From assembly GCF_018402285.1 (NCBI RefSeq), contig NZ_JAGYJH010000002.1:186001-250000 (forward strand): a DNA stretch of 64,000 nucleotides, read 5' to 3'. The notes beneath the pieces were generated by a model. That model was not told the origin of the DNA, did no database searches, and was given only the letters and a program-made list of their open reading frames with translations. Shown piece after piece: positions 51,936 to 61,670 of the stretch. The stretch is from Hyphomonas sp. (GTDB lineage Bacteria; Pseudomonadota; Alphaproteobacteria; Caulobacterales; Hyphomonadaceae). A program made the position numbers and the translations under genes. Every line of letters starts with the position of its first letter. Position 1 is the stretch's first letter.

Positions 51936-53216
51936 ATGGATCGTCTTCATATCATTGGCGGCAGCCCTCTCAGCGGCCGCATTCCCGTCTCCGGCGCGAA
52001 AAACTCGGCGCTGAAACTCATGGTCGCCTGCCTCCTCACGGACCAGCCGATCGAATTCACCAACATGCCGAACCTGGCTGACACGCGCTTCCTTGCGCAG
52101 CTTTTGGAAACCCTGGGGGTGGAGGTCTACTGGCCCAGGGGCTCGTCCACCTGTCACCTCAATGCGGCAGAGCTGAAATCCACCATCGCGCCCTATGAAC
52201 AGGTGCGGAAAATGCGGGCGAGTTTCAATGTGCTCGGACCGCTGGTGGCGCGCTCGGGCCACGCTACGGTGTCTCTTCCCGGCGGCTGCGCGATTGGCGC
52301 CCGCCCTGTGGATCTTCACCTCCAGGCGCTGGAAGCCATGGGCGCAGACCTGCGCGTGGAGCAGGGCTATGTGAAGGCCGCCGCCATCCATGGCCTGAAA
52401 GGCGCGCATATCAACTTCTCGACGGTTTCTGTCGGCGCGACCGAGCACACAATGCTCGCCGCGACACTGGCCAAGGGCGAAACGATCCTCGAAAACGCCG
52501 CGCGCGAGCCGGAGATCGAAGACCTCGCCCACTGCCTCAACCAGATGGGCGCCCAGATCACCGGCGCCGGCACATCCGTCATCCGCATCAGGGGCGTCGA
52601 AGCCCTCAAAGGCACGACCTATCCCGTGATGCCAGACCGTATCGAGGCTGGCACCTTCGCCATGGCGGCAGCGGCGGCGGGCGGGGACGTGACGCTCGAC
52701 GGCGCCCCTGTGGCAGCGCTCGGCGCAATGATCGCCAAGCTGCGCGAAGCCGGCGTGGCCGTGGATGCAGACGAAGCCGCTTCCACAATCCGGATCCGCC
52801 GCAATGGCACGCCGCTCAAGGCGGTCAGCCTGTCGACCCAGCCTCACCCGGGTTTCCCGACAGACCTGCAAGCCCAGTTCATGGCGCTGATGACGCTGGC
52901 GAGCGGCACAAGCATCATCCGCGAAACGATCTTCGAGAACCGCTTCATGCACGCCCCGGAGCTCGCCCGCCTCGGCGCAGACATAACCGTGCGCGGCCAG
53001 GAAGCGGTGGTGAAGGGCGTTGCCCAGCTCACCGGCGCGCCTGTGATGGCGACAGACCTGCGCGCCTCTGTCTCGCTCGTCATCGCCGGCCTCGCCGCGC
53101 AGGGCGAAACGGTCGTCAACCGCATCTACCACCTCGACCGGGGCTTCGAGCGCCTGGAAGAGAAGCTCGGCACCTGCGGCGCAAAGATCGAGCGGCGGTC
53201 TGGCGAAGAGGAATAA
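51936..53216 (+). CDS. murA: UDP-N-acetylglucosamine 1-carboxyvinyltransferase MurA
   Basis: A 426-residue enolpyruvyl transferase catalysing the first committed step of peptidoglycan synthesis. [10 protein letters not shown] with Lys22-Asn23, catalytic Cys118 in [16 protein letters not shown] (the fosfomycin target) and [19 protein letters not shown] are all present. Length is standard. With Cys rather than Asp at the catalytic position it should be fosfomycin-sensitive in principle. A DUF2948 gene follows, a common alphaproteobacterial neighbour. Confidence 0.97.
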   Translation: MDRLHIIGGSPLSGRIPVSGAKNSALKLMVACLLTDQPIEFTNMPNLADTRFLAQLLETLGVEVYWPRGSSTCHLNAAELKSTIAPYEQVRKMRASFNVLGPLVARSGHATVSLPGGCAIGARPVDLHLQALEAMGADLRVEQGYVKAAAIHGLKGAHINFSTVSVGATEHTMLAATLAKGETILENAAREPEIEDLAHCLNQMGAQITGAGTSVIRIRGVEALKGTTYPVMPDRIEAGTFAMAAAAAGGDVTLDGAPVAALGAMIAKLREAGVAVDADEAASTIRIRRNGTPLKAVSLSTQPHPGFPTDLQAQFMALMTLASGTSIIRETIFENRFMHAPELARLGADITVRGQEAVVKGVAQLTGAPVMATDLRASVSLVIAGLAAQGETVVNRIYHLDRGFERLEEKLGTCGAKIERRSGEEE

Positions 53217-53343
53217 CGCAAAGCCCTTTCCACCCAAACGCGGGGCGAGGGGGGGCTTTGACTGCCCGCATCTTTCCGTTGAGGTTACGCGCCGAATACG
53301 GCTAGGAACGCACTTGAACGCCAACGTTCCGCCGGGAAACCCC

Positions 53344-53799
53344 ATGACTGATCCAAAACCGCTCCGCCTCTTCACCGAAGAAGCCGAAGACCTGAAGATC
53401 ATCGCCGCTGCCGTGCAGGATTCGGTGGTGAAGGCGGGGAACCTCAAATACGAGCAGAAGCAGCGCCGCTTCAGCCTCGAGATCAACCGCTACCGCTGGG
53501 AAACCGCTCCCACCCGCAAGGGTCAGCCGGGCGAGCGCGTTCGCGCCATTCTCGGCTTTGACGGCGTGCTGGGCGCGAAGACGCGCGGCATCACCAAGGC
53601 CGATCCCGAACTCATCCTCTCCCTGCTGAGCGTCGAGTTCACGCCCGATGAGGAGCCGCCCGGCGGCAAGATCACGCTGATGTTTGCCGGTGACGGCGAG
53701 ATCGTGCTGACCGTCGAGGCGGTGGACGCCACGCTGCTCGACAGCGACTATATCTGGCCGACCCGGAACGTGCCCAGCCACGAGCGGCGCCGGCGCTAA
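53344..53799 (+). CDS. DUF2948 family protein
   Basis: A 151-residue soluble protein with the family opening LRLFTEEAEDLKIIAAAVQD, the strand KQRRFSLEINRYRWE, and FTPDEEPPGGKITLMFAGDGEIVLTVEAVD. DUF2948 genes typically lie between murA and hisD in alphaproteobacteria, as here. Function unknown. ATG 53344 is preferred; TTG 53314 with AGGAA at 6 bases is possible and would add ten residues. Confidence 0.88.
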   Translation: MTDPKPLRLFTEEAEDLKIIAAAVQDSVVKAGNLKYEQKQRRFSLEINRYRWETAPTRKGQPGERVRAILGFDGVLGAKTRGITKADPELILSLLSVEFTPDEEPPGGKITLMFAGDGEIVLTVEAVDATLLDSDYIWPTRNVPSHERRRR

Positions 53800-53814
53800 G
53801 GGGTCTTTGTCCCG

Positions 53815-53841
53815 AAAAGAAATCGGGGCGTTTCCGCCCCG
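53815..53841 (-). terminator. Terminator behind the receptor remnant (minus strand)
   Basis: CGGGGCG (53824-53830) pairs with CGCCCCG (53835-53841). Read on minus, the stem is followed by ATTTCTTTT, so it fits the end of the decayed gene at 53851-54386. On plus it may also help to stop the DUF2948 transcript. Confidence 0.65.
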
Positions 53842-53850
53842 CTTACCAGA

Positions 53851-54386
53851 TCAGACGTTCAGGCGGATGCCGACGCCGGGATACCGGCCCGCATTGCCCC
53901 GGGCGCCATCTGCGCCGCGATGGGGGATGGCCCGCTCATCACACACCCGGGTCCACCTTGGTGCAGACCTCCGCGGCGTCGCTGATGTCGCAGGAGGCTG
54001 ACAGGTCCATCTTCAGCAGTCTTTCCGTACGCAGATAGGTTGCGCCACGCCAAGGCGGTCGCAGCGCGTCGTCGTGCCCGGCCCGTCCTCATCGCGCTCA
54101 TAAACCCCCGGCACGGCGCGCAGCGCCGCGTTCACATTGCTTCACTCGAATTTTTTCCAGTTCCCGCTCGGTCAGCGTGCAGGCCGAGCCATAGGTCGAC
54201 GGGGGATCTTCGATAGTGCCGATCACGGTGACGATATCGAGCACCGCGGACGGCGCGCTCGGCCTCGATCTCTTCGGGCGTTTCGGCCAGCGCGGGCACA
54301 ACCAGCACCATCAGCGCGGCGCGTGTCGGCAGTCCAGCGCGAAGAAGGGGCTTGCCCGGAGCGGGCGGCTCACCGTTGATTGTCAT
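53851..54386 (-). pseudogene. Decayed remnant of a FecA-like TonB-dependent receptor
   Basis: On the minus strand from ATG 54386 three frames in turn give receptor-like pieces. The first is a signal-like start ending LVVPALAETPEEIEAERA. After a frame change comes VLDIVTVIGTIEDPPSTYGSA with LTERELEKI. After another change and an in-frame TGA comes VNAALRAVPGVYERDEDGPG. These match, in order, the N-terminus and plug domain of Fe(III)-dicitrate-type receptors (family ...LRAVPGVYxREEDGFG...). The whole remnant is only ~0.54 kb against ~2 kb for an intact gene, so most of the barrel is deleted. Its final frame reads GRYPGVGIRLNV before TGA 53853-53851 and is followed by a terminator, as if a real 3' end survives. 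Confidence 0.6.
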
Positions 54387-54671
54387 GTCTCTGTTTGCTT
54401 TGAAATCAGAAGGCCATTGCTGGCCTTCCCCTGTTGCCAAGGCCCCTGCTCGCGAACGGGTGTGCAAATTCATCGCAGGAAGGATGCAGCGAACTGATTT
54501 TCAATCGCAGCGATGACGACGGCTGCCCGGCGCTTGCCAGGGTTGTGCCGGCAAATGCTCGCGCCTATTTCCCCGTCACGTGTCGCAGCTCCGCTGCCGA
54601 TCGCCGTCTTGCCAGCACAGCCTGCACGGTCCATGTAGCGGGGCTGGAAAAAGCCCCTGGAAAGAGCCCGC

Positions 54672-55970
54672 ATGGCCCGTCATTTCGATGCATCTGAGCC
54701 CGGTTTCGAGGCGGCCCTGCGCCGGTTCCTCGATGAAGACCGCGGGCAGGGCGAGGATGTCGCGGGTATCGTGTCGGCCATCATTGCCGATGTGCGCGCC
54801 CGCGGCGGGGCCTCCGTGGCCGACCACACCGCCAAATTCGACCGGCTGCAGCTTGATCCCTCAACGCTCCAGTCTGACAATGTCGATCTCGATCTAATCG
54901 CCGCCCGGTGCCCGCAGGACCTGCGCGACGCCATCGACTTCGCGCATGACCGCATCGCCGCCTATCACGCCGCCCAGCGCCCGGCCGATCACCGCTTCAC
55001 CGACAGCGCCGGGGTCGAACTCGGCTGGCGCTGGACCGCGCTGGAATCGGTCGGCGTCTATGTTCCCGGCGGCCGGGCGAGCTACCCGTCCTCCGTGCTC
55101 ATGAACATCGTGCCTGCGCGCATCGCGGGGGTGGAGCGCATCGTGATGGTGGCCCCTGCGCCCGATGGTGAGCTCGCGCCTGCCGTCGCCTACGCTGCGC
55201 GCAAGGCCGGCGCGACCGAGTTTTACCCCATCGGCGGGGCGCAGGCGGTCGCTGCGCTCGCCTTTGGCGCCGGGCCCATCGCCCCTGTGGATAAAATCGT
55301 CGGCCCGGGTAACGCCTTCGTCGCTGAAGCCAAGCGCCAGGTGTTCGGCAAGGTCGGCATCGACACCATCGCCGGCCCGTCCGAAATCCTCGTCATCGCA
55401 GACACCACTGCCAATCCGGACTGGGTCGCCGCCGACCTACTCAGCCAGGCCGAGCATGACCCCTCGAGCCAGTCGATCCTCATCACGCTGGACGCCGCGC
55501 TCGGCGCCGCTGTTGAGAAGGCTGTGGATAACCAGTTGAATACGCTCGCCACGGGCGCGCGCGCCCGCGAGTCCTGGACTGCCCACGGCGCCATCATCAC
55601 CGCGCCCGATCTGGCCGCCGCGGCCCGTGGCGCCAACATCATCGCCGCCGAACATGTCGAGCTCTGCATTGCTGACCCCGATGGCATGCTGCCGCTCATC
55701 CGCCATGCGGGCGCCGTCTTCCTCGGCCACCACACGCCTGAGGCGCTGGGCGATTATGTGACGGGTTCAAACCATGTCCTGCCGACCAGCCGCGCCGCGC
55801 GCTTTTCCTCCGGCCTCGGACTGTATGATTTCCTGAAACGGATGAGCATCCAGCGCGCCGGCCCCAAAGGCCTCGCTGCGCTGGCGCCGGCTGCCCTGCG
55901 CCTGGCCGAGGCCGAACGCCTCCCTGCGCATGGCAGGTCCGTCTCCATACGAACAAATCAGGGCGGCTGA
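54672..55970 (+). CDS. hisD: Histidinol dehydrogenase
   Basis: A 432-residue Zn/NAD enzyme performing the last two steps of histidine synthesis. Conserved segments are [66 protein letters not shown] and [18 protein letters not shown]. The metal and catalytic His/Glu lie in the AEH and NHVLPT regions. GGAAAGAG lies upstream of the ATG. UPF0262 follows 4 bases after the stop, the standard alphaproteobacterial arrangement. Confidence 0.96.
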   Translation: MARHFDASEPGFEAALRRFLDEDRGQGEDVAGIVSAIIADVRARGGASVADHTAKFDRLQLDPSTLQSDNVDLDLIAARCPQDLRDAIDFAHDRIAAYHAAQRPADHRFTDSAGVELGWRWTALESVGVYVPGGRASYPSSVLMNIVPARIAGVERIVMVAPAPDGELAPAVAYAARKAGATEFYPIGGAQAVAALAFGAGPIAPVDKIVGPGNAFVAEAKRQVFGKVGIDTIAGPSEILVIADTTANPDWVAADLLSQAEHDPSSQSILITLDAALGAAVEKAVDNQLNTLATGARARESWTAHGAIITAPDLAAAARGANIIAAEHVELCIADPDGMLPLIRHAGAVFLGHHTPEALGDYVTGSNHVLPTSRAARFSSGLGLYDFLKRMSIQRAGPKGLAALAPAALRLAEAERLPAHGRSVSIRTNQGG

Positions 55971-55974
55971 TCCC

Positions 55975-56463
55975 ATGGGCGTCAACCGGCTCGTCGCCGT
56001 GCACATCGACGAGGAAACGCTCGGTGCCTCCGGCCCGGACGCCGAACATGAGCGCCGCGTCGCCATCTTCGACCTGATCGAGGAAAACACCTTCGGTGTC
56101 ATTGGCGAAGATCGCGGCCCCTATGTGCTCGGCCTCAGCCAGCATGAGCGCCGTCTCGTCTTCGCCATCAAGACCGAGCCGGGCGAGGACGTGCACACCT
56201 TCATTCTCTCGCTGTCCCCGTTTCGCGGCGTGATCCGGGACTATTTCACCATTTGCGACAGCTATTACGAAGCCATCCGCATGAGCACGCCCCACCAGAT
56301 CGAAGCCATCGACATGGCCCGCCGCGGCATCCACAATGAGGGCTCTGAGCTTCTCAAAGAGCGCCTGGAAGGCAAGATCGATATCGACTTCCACACCGCC
56401 CGGCGCCTCTTCACCCTCATCTGTGCCCTCCACGCCGGCCAGGGCCGCGCCCCGGGAGCCTGA
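55975..56463 (+). CDS. UPF0262 family protein
   Basis: A 162-residue protein starting [15 protein letters not shown], with [29 protein letters not shown], the [25 protein letters not shown] core and [33 protein letters not shown] near the end. UPF0262 is confined largely to alphaproteobacteria and regularly follows hisD. Its function is unknown. ATG 55975 gives the normal N-terminus; longer readings enter hisD. Confidence 0.93.
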   Translation: MGVNRLVAVHIDEETLGASGPDAEHERRVAIFDLIEENTFGVIGEDRGPYVLGLSQHERRLVFAIKTEPGEDVHTFILSLSPFRGVIRDYFTICDSYYEAIRMSTPHQIEAIDMARRGIHNEGSELLKERLEGKIDIDFHTARRLFTLICALHAGQGRAPGA

Positions 56464-56507
56464 CGGTTCCCGAAAACCCCTTGTCTGTTGGGTCAGTGGG
56501 CAGAGGG

Positions 56508-57323
56508 TCAGCCAAGCGCGCTGCGGAACCTCCGGCTGCCCGTCAGGACGGTGCCGTCCGAGAGGGTCAGCTCGAAATCTCCTGACGGGGTAGGGCGCGT
56601 TTCGCGGATGTGGCTCCGGTTCACGATGCGGGAGCGGTGGATGCGGGCGAAGTCCGGATTTGGCGCCGGAGCTGTTCCCGATTGTCCGGAAATGGCCGGA
56701 TCTGTCACCGGTTTGGCCACGCCTGACAGGCGTCTGGCCCAGTCTGACAGCGTCGCGCGCACCAGATGGCGGCCATGGGCGGAGTGCAGGGTCACATAGT
56801 TTCCGGCCGATTCCAGGTAGAGTATCTCCGCTGCTTTGAGGAAGATCGTGCGCCCGCCATCGCGCACTTCAATGCGCGGCTCGCTGCCCGCAGGAGGCGG
56901 TAGAGGCGCTGCTTCCCGCGCCGCCCACCAGGCATAGAGGCTGTAGACCCCGGTAAAAATTGCATAAGTTATAAGGTCTTTTCGCCACTCGTAGATGAGC
57001 GTCATCCACACGCCGCCGGAGAAGAAGTCATACGGCCAGCCAAGCAGCGCATAGAGGAGTTCCCTCGCGGGAACCATCGCGCCGACATGGACCAGCAAGA
57101 ACGGCACCGTCAGACCGGCATGGATCGCCAGCGCCACGGGAAGTCCCGCGCCCCAGAGCCGCCAGCGCCCCGCCGCCCAGCCCACCAGCGGCGCCATCAG
57201 CAACAGGACTGCCGCGCTCGTGATCTCCCAGATGAAGGGTTCGACCGGATGCGCGTCCAGCCCGGACCGGTTCATCTCGATCAGGTCAGAAGTGGCGTTC
57301 ACCAGAATAACGGGCACGGTCAC
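56508..57323 (-). CDS. Membrane-bound LytTR-family regulator
   Basis: About 271 residues: four hydrophobic helices (~1-20, 31-50, 57-80, 85-135 region) followed by a LytTR DNA-binding domain (~150-270). The domain contains ILYLESAGNYVTLHS, GRHLVRATLSDW, FARIHRSRIVNRSHI and DGTVLTGSRRFRSAL. LytTR domains bind direct repeats with a beta-fold. The GTG at 57323 is inside the first hydrophobic helix and no other start codon exists upstream in frame, so the N-terminus is doubtful. It is divergent from an acyltransferase gene, a pairing seen in related genomes, and may regulate it. Confidence 0.8.
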   Translation of the reverse strand: MTVPVILVNATSDLIEMNRSGLDAHPVEPFIWEITSAAVLLLMAPLVGWAAGRWRLWGAGLPVALAIHAGLTVPFLLVHVGAMVPARELLYALLGWPYDFFSGGVWMTLIYEWRKDLITYAIFTGVYSLYAWWAAREAAPLPPPAGSEPRIEVRDGGRTIFLKAAEILYLESAGNYVTLHSAHGRHLVRATLSDWARRLSGVAKPVTDPAISGQSGTAPAPNPDFARIHRSRIVNRSHIRETRPTPSGDFELTLSDGTVLTGSRRFRSALG

Positions 57324-57486
57324 CAGCGCAATGCTGCCCCATGGGCCGAGGCGATACCTCGGTCTGCCGGTTGTCCCGGAAATCCCGCTGCTTGTCCCAC
57401 CGGGGCGCCTTCCATGGCATTTGCGTAGCGCCGGGAAGGGGGCGGCGCAAGAAGGCGGGCGTTCTCACGCCCAAGGAGCTCCCGGC

Positions 57487-58659
57487 ATGACCCAGCGCCG
57501 ATATGACCTCGACTGGCTGCGCATCGCGGCCTTCGCCATCCTGATCCTCTATCACTGCGGCATGTTCTATGTGACCTGGGGCTGGCACGTGAAATCGAGC
57601 CATGCGGGGCCCCTGATCGAACCGCTGACGCAGCTTGCCAATCCCTGGCGGCTGACACTGCTCTTCCTGATCTCAGGGGCTGCTTCCCGGTTCATGGCCG
57701 ACAAGATGGCCAGCGGGGCCTTCCTGAAAGCCCGCATGGGCCGCCTCTGGCCGCCGCTCCTGCTGGCAGTCTTCGTCATTGTCCCGCCGCAGAGCTATTA
57801 CGAAATCCTCGAATTCCTGCAGACCCATGACATTCCGCAGAGCCCCTGGCTCGACAACTTCTACATCAAATACGTCACCGCCTCAGGCAGCTGGTGCGAT
57901 GAGGAAGGCTTTCTCACAACGCCGACCTACAACCATATGTGGTTTGTTCTCTATCTCATCCTCTACACGCTGGCCCTTGTCCTGCTGCTGCCGCTGCTGC
58001 GCCGCATTCCGGCAGGGGCGGTCACCTGGATGATCGCCGGGCCGGGCATCTTCCTGGCGCCCTGGGCGTTCCTCTTTGCCACCCGCGTGTTCCTCTTCCC
58101 CCTTTTCGGAGAGAGCCATGACTTCCGAGAGGACTGGTATCTCCACACGCTTTATCTGGGCGTATTCCTCCTCGGCTTCGGCATTGCCAAGCACCAGCCC
58201 TTCTTTGACGCTGCCGTAAGCCTGCGCTGGCCGATGCTGGGCCTGGCGCTGGCCGCCTGGGCGAGCCTTCAGGCCTACTATCACATCTATACGCAGAGCG
58301 AGGCGCCCCCGCCCGAAGCCCTGCGCGCCGCCTTCCGGGGTGTCCGCGAGGCGCAGGCCTGGGCGGCGATCCTCAGCGTCATCGGCTTCGTCCATCATCA
58401 CTTCCGCGAGCGCGATACGCCCCTTCGCCAGATGCTCTCCAGGGCAATCTTCCCCTTCTACCTGATCCACCAGACCATCACCGTCACCGCCGGCCACCAT
58501 CTGGACAGGCTCGGTCTCCCGGTGATCGGGGAAGCCCCCCTCCTGATCGGGGCCACGGCCCTCGGCTGCTGGCTGTTTTACGACCTTGGCCGGCGCATTC
58601 CGCCGCTGCGCATCTGGATCGGCCTGCCCAGCGGCAAAGGGGGCAGAGGCGCGCCCTGA
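57487..58659 (+). CDS. Acyltransferase-3 family membrane protein (OpgC-like)
   Basis: A 390-residue polytopic protein with ~10 hydrophobic segments. It starts with YDLDWLRIAAFAILILYHCGM, which carries the family His (H24 in LYHCG). The segments NHMWFVLYLILYTLALVL and FPFYLIHQTITV are also characteristic. Such proteins transfer acyl groups to envelope carbohydrates; OpgC succinylates periplasmic glucans. AAGGAG lies 8 bases before ATG 57487; a frame reaching 57220 is longer but its N-terminal part is not family-like. Confidence 0.88.
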   Translation: MTQRRYDLDWLRIAAFAILILYHCGMFYVTWGWHVKSSHAGPLIEPLTQLANPWRLTLLFLISGAASRFMADKMASGAFLKARMGRLWPPLLLAVFVIVPPQSYYEILEFLQTHDIPQSPWLDNFYIKYVTASGSWCDEEGFLTTPTYNHMWFVLYLILYTLALVLLLPLLRRIPAGAVTWMIAGPGIFLAPWAFLFATRVFLFPLFGESHDFREDWYLHTLYLGVFLLGFGIAKHQPFFDAAVSLRWPMLGLALAAWASLQAYYHIYTQSEAPPPEALRAAFRGVREAQAWAAILSVIGFVHHHFRERDTPLRQMLSRAIFPFYLIHQTITVTAGHHLDRLGLPVIGEAPLLIGATALGCWLFYDLGRRIPPLRIWIGLPSGKGGRGAP

Positions 58660-58769
58660 AGCCGCCATGCCCTCTTCGCTTGCCGGAATCTGCTGAAACC
58701 TGTATGGCGCCCGGCTAGTGACACGTGGAAAAGCGGCTTTCCTGCCGCCGCCTCAAATCTGGATAGAGA

Positions 58770-58988
58770 ATGTCAAAAGAAGAACTGATTGAATTTGAAG
58801 GCACGGTCGTCGAACTGCTGCCCAACGCGACGTTCCGGGTGAAACTCGAGAACGACCACGAGATCATCGCCCACACCGCCGGCAAGATGCGCAAGAACCG
58901 CATCCGCGTCCTCACCGGCGACAAGGTCATGGTCGAGATGACCCCTTACGACCTCACCAAGGGCCGTATCACCTACCGCTTCAAGTAA
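58770..58988 (+). CDS. infA: Translation initiation factor IF-1
   Basis: A 72-residue S1/OB-fold protein binding the ribosomal A site during initiation. It is canonical throughout: [54 protein letters not shown]. maf follows 5 bases after the stop, forming an infA-maf unit. Confidence 0.98.
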   Translation: MSKEELIEFEGTVVELLPNATFRVKLENDHEIIAHTAGKMRKNRIRVLTGDKVMVEMTPYDLTKGRITYRFK

Positions 58989-58993
58989 TCGCC

Positions 58994-59569
58994 ATGCCGG
59001 GCCGCGCGCCGCTCATTCTCGCCAGCGCGAGCCCCCGGCGTCTCGAGCTTCTGGCCCAGATCGGCATCGTGCCGGATCGGGTCGCTCCCACCGACATCGA
59101 CGAGACACGCCGCAAGGCCGAATCGCCCCGCGAGCTGGCCTTGCGCCTGGCGTGCGAGAAGGCGGCGGCCTGTGACGGCGACGGGGCCTATGTCCTGGCT
59201 GCTGACACGGTCGTCGCCCTTGGCCAGCGCAACCTCGAAAAAGCCGCCGACGCGGCCGAGGCGGCCGCCTTCCTGCGCCTGCTATCGGGCCGGGCGCATC
59301 AGTGCATCACCGGCGTTGCCGTGCGCGCCCCCGATGGCCGCATCGCCAGCCGCGCGGTGCTCGCCCGGGTCAAGATGAAACGCCTCACCGAGGCAGAAAT
59401 CGCCGCCTATGTCGCCAGTGGTGACTGGAAGGGCAAGGCGGGCGGCTATGGCATACAGGGCGCGGCGGGCAGCTTCGTCACCGCCATCAATGGCAGCTAT
59501 ACCGCCATCGTCGGCCTGCCGCTCTACGAGACGAAATCCCTGCTGGAAGGGCTGGGATTTCGGCGTTGA
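58994..59569 (+). CDS. maf: Maf-family nucleoside triphosphate pyrophosphatase
   Basis: A 191-residue house-cleaning enzyme hydrolysing dTTP/UTP and modified pyrimidine NTPs. Family motifs are [18 protein letters not shown] at the N-terminus, the catalytic [11 protein letters not shown] (Asp base), [18 protein letters not shown] and the C-terminal [32 protein letters not shown]. Co-transcribed with infA. Confidence 0.94.
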   Translation: MPGRAPLILASASPRRLELLAQIGIVPDRVAPTDIDETRRKAESPRELALRLACEKAAACDGDGAYVLAADTVVALGQRNLEKAADAAEAAAFLRLLSGRAHQCITGVAVRAPDGRIASRAVLARVKMKRLTEAEIAAYVASGDWKGKAGGYGIQGAAGSFVTAINGSYTAIVGLPLYETKSLLEGLGFRR

Positions 59570-59616
59570 ACGAGCGCCCGCCAGCCACACGTGCAGATGC
59601 AAAACTGCTGGGGGTG

Positions 59617-60240
59617 TCAGTATTTCACAAAACACGCGGGCGGGAGCGGGTTGTCCTGACTGTTTACACTCATGATCTGTTCTCGTGCAGCACCGTCTGC
59701 CCCGACGACAAGTTCGTTGACAACCGCTGAGCAGCTGCTTGTAGAGTCAAACCGGCCGATAATCTCGTAATTGCGCCCCGCCTCGAAGTCCTGCTTGAGA
59801 GCGACATTGCAGCGCGTGAATGCCCCGATCGGTCCTGCGAGCAGTACGCTGAACTGCAAGGCAATGTTCTGGTCGGCGCCCGCGTCGACCATCAGCTCCC
59901 TGACCTCGAGACTGTCATACTCGCCAAGCGGCATTCCAAGCTTTCCGGCCTTCCTGTGATTGCGGCGGTCGGGGCTATGTTCCGCAGGGCTGGGGTCGAG
60001 CGTATAAACGCTGCCGATGACTGCCGGGGAAACACAGTCTTGTGCAGTGTGGAGGAATGCGGTCATTCCATCGCCAGCGGGTGAAGCCGGAACGGTTCCT
60101 TTGCTCAATGCGATCCGCAGGCGCGCTGTGGCTTCGCCGCTCGCGACGTATTGGGGCACAGAAGAGGTTGAGGCGCATCCGGTGAGAACCGCTAGCAGCA
60201 TCAGGGTGCTGGCGCGATGCGCCGAGGTTCGTGACAACAT
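59617..60240 (-). CDS. Hypothetical lipoprotein, 207 aa
   Basis: Lipoprotein signal with lipobox LTGC (Cys ~22). The mature protein has four further Cys and a beta-rich pattern (RLRIALSKG, YEIIGRFDSTSSCSAVV). AGGA precedes ATG 60240. No family recognised. It is alone on the minus strand between maf and a divergent secreted protein gene. Confidence 0.75.
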   Translation of the reverse strand: MLSRTSAHRASTLMLLAVLTGCASTSSVPQYVASGEATARLRIALSKGTVPASPAGDGMTAFLHTAQDCVSPAVIGSVYTLDPSPAEHSPDRRNHRKAGKLGMPLGEYDSLEVRELMVDAGADQNIALQFSVLLAGPIGAFTRCNVALKQDFEAGRNYEIIGRFDSTSSCSAVVNELVVGADGAAREQIMSVNSQDNPLPPACFVKY

Positions 60241-60481
60241 GAAGGGTCTTTCCTGTTCAGATCTTCTTTTCGTTAACTGGGGGGCGGGGCGGTAAGCAAG
60301 CGCTGTTTTGACGGTCGGAAATGGGAGCAGAATCGGTGTGGCTGCCGACGTCGCTGATGCGCCTTGCCCCATTTTGGCCCCAAGCCTGTCTGCAGATTAA
60401 TGCGGCCGCTGCGGAACCTTTTCCGCCAGACGGGATTTCTTTTGCAATTGAGCAATCCTGCTCTTGTTGATGGAGCCCCTC

Positions 60482-61213
60482 ATGAAAAAGCTTCTCGCCA
60501 GCTGCGCTGTTGTTGCCTTGATGGCCGCGCCAGCCATCGCCCAGTCCACGATTGACCCGGCCACGCCGGACATGGTTCCGGTCGACCCGCAGGTCCAGCA
60601 GATGCCGGAAGAAACCGACATGCTTCAGCCGCAGACGGATGTTCTGCCCGAAGCGCTTCCGCCAGAGCCCGACATGGCCGAGGAAGTCCCTCCGCCAGTG
60701 CCCGACGCAGAGCCTGCGCTTGACGCCGAATTGACCGAGGAAGACGAGAGTTCGCTCGCTGAAACGGAATCTGAGCCCAAAATGACCGTTGAAATCGCGC
60801 CCGGAGAGCCCGCTCTGGAAGCTGCCGTCAACCAGACAGACTTGCCCGAAGCCTATTCGACCGACGACCTCAACGCCATGATGCTGGCTCAGGTCAACAC
60901 AGCCGGCGCCGAGATTGCCGCGCTCGACAGCCAGGCAGATATCTGGGTTTCGGCAGACGGCTCGCCGGTTGATCCGTCCTATGCCCCGGAAGGCCAGGGC
61001 GACATGGAAACGACCACGGAAGACGAAAGCTATGTCACGCCGGAGACGGACTATATTACCACGACCGAGCCGGAAGCAGATGACTATGTGACGCCCGAGC
61101 CGGGCACCCCCGAGGCTGACAGCTGGACACAAGAACAGCCCGTCATGCCGGAAGAGGAAGCCCCCGTGGACAACACGCTGACCAATGACAATCCGGCCAA
61201 TACCGACTACTGA
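60482..61213 (+). CDS. Secreted acidic Pro/Glu/Thr-rich protein
   Basis: A 243-residue exported protein. The signal peptide is residues 1-20 (MKKLLASCAVVALMAAPAIA). Almost all of the remainder is low complexity and rich in Glu, Asp, Pro and Thr. A short ordered-looking segment occurs at ~118-160 (YSTDDLNAMMLAQVNTAGAEIAALD region). Imperfect repeats near the C-terminus centre on DESYVTPE, EADDYVTPE and similar units. Very acidic and probably disordered, perhaps periplasmic or surface associated. TGGAG lies 7 bases before ATG 60482. A terminator follows. Confidence 0.75.
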   Translation: MKKLLASCAVVALMAAPAIAQSTIDPATPDMVPVDPQVQQMPEETDMLQPQTDVLPEALPPEPDMAEEVPPPVPDAEPALDAELTEEDESSLAETESEPKMTVEIAPGEPALEAAVNQTDLPEAYSTDDLNAMMLAQVNTAGAEIAALDSQADIWVSADGSPVDPSYAPEGQGDMETTTEDESYVTPETDYITTTEPEADDYVTPEPGTPEADSWTQEQPVMPEEEAPVDNTLTNDNPANTDY

Positions 61214-61242
61214 TTGCCGGGTACGGATTAAACCTGAAATAA

Positions 61243-61271
61243 AAAGGTCGGCTCCTCTGAGCCGGCCTTTT
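61243..61271 (+). terminator. Rho-independent terminator after the acidic protein gene
   Basis: AAAGGTCGGCTC (61243-61254) pairs with GAGCCGGCCTTT (61259-61270, one wobble) around CTCT, then TT. Possibly bidirectional, since a five-A run precedes the stem. Confidence 0.85.
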
Positions 61272-61309
61272 CGATTGGGCGTTTCCTCCTTGCACCGGGC
61301 GTTTTCGCC

Positions 61310-61657
61310 TCAGGCGCGTTCCGTCATCGAGATGGCGGCAATCGAGAGCGATGCTCCGATGATGATAGCCAGCCACATCGGATTGCTTGTGGCCGCTTCG
61401 TTGATCTCCGTCCGGGCAAGCGCCAGGGCCGAGGTGACCGTGTGATCGACCCCGACAAAAGCCGAGAGCAGTTCGGGCAGTTGCAGGAGGGCAATGACCG
61501 CGCCCAGGAAGCCGAACGCGCCTACCGTGAGCTGCCGGATGAGGGCCTGCCGGCGGACACGTTTCATTACGCCTGCAGTAAAGGGCGCCGCCTCGAGCTT
61601 TGCGTCTTCAGCGGCAAACAGCCGGGCGAGATCGCCATAGTTTTCTTCGTCGCGCAT
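61310..61657 (-). CDS. Small membrane protein downstream of ECF sigma (putative anti-sigma)
   Basis: A 115-residue protein with a cytoplasmic N-terminus (~1-38), and two membrane helices (~45-62 and ~94-112). It begins 13 bases after the sigma-factor stop with GGAG at 8 bases. The size, topology and linkage suggest an anti-sigma or accessory regulator, but no zinc motif is present and the family is not recognised. Confidence 0.6.
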   Translation of the reverse strand: MRDEENYGDLARLFAAEDAKLEAAPFTAGVMKRVRRQALIRQLTVGAFGFLGAVIALLQLPELLSAFVGVDHTVTSALALARTEINEAATSNPMWLAIIIGASLSIAAISMTERA

Positions 61658-61670
61658 CATCATCACTCCA

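Noticed and set aside
53314..53343. TTG start for the DUF2948 gene
   Set aside because: Has a fair AGGAA site, but the ATG ten codons later gives the usual family N-terminus. Kept only as an alternative.
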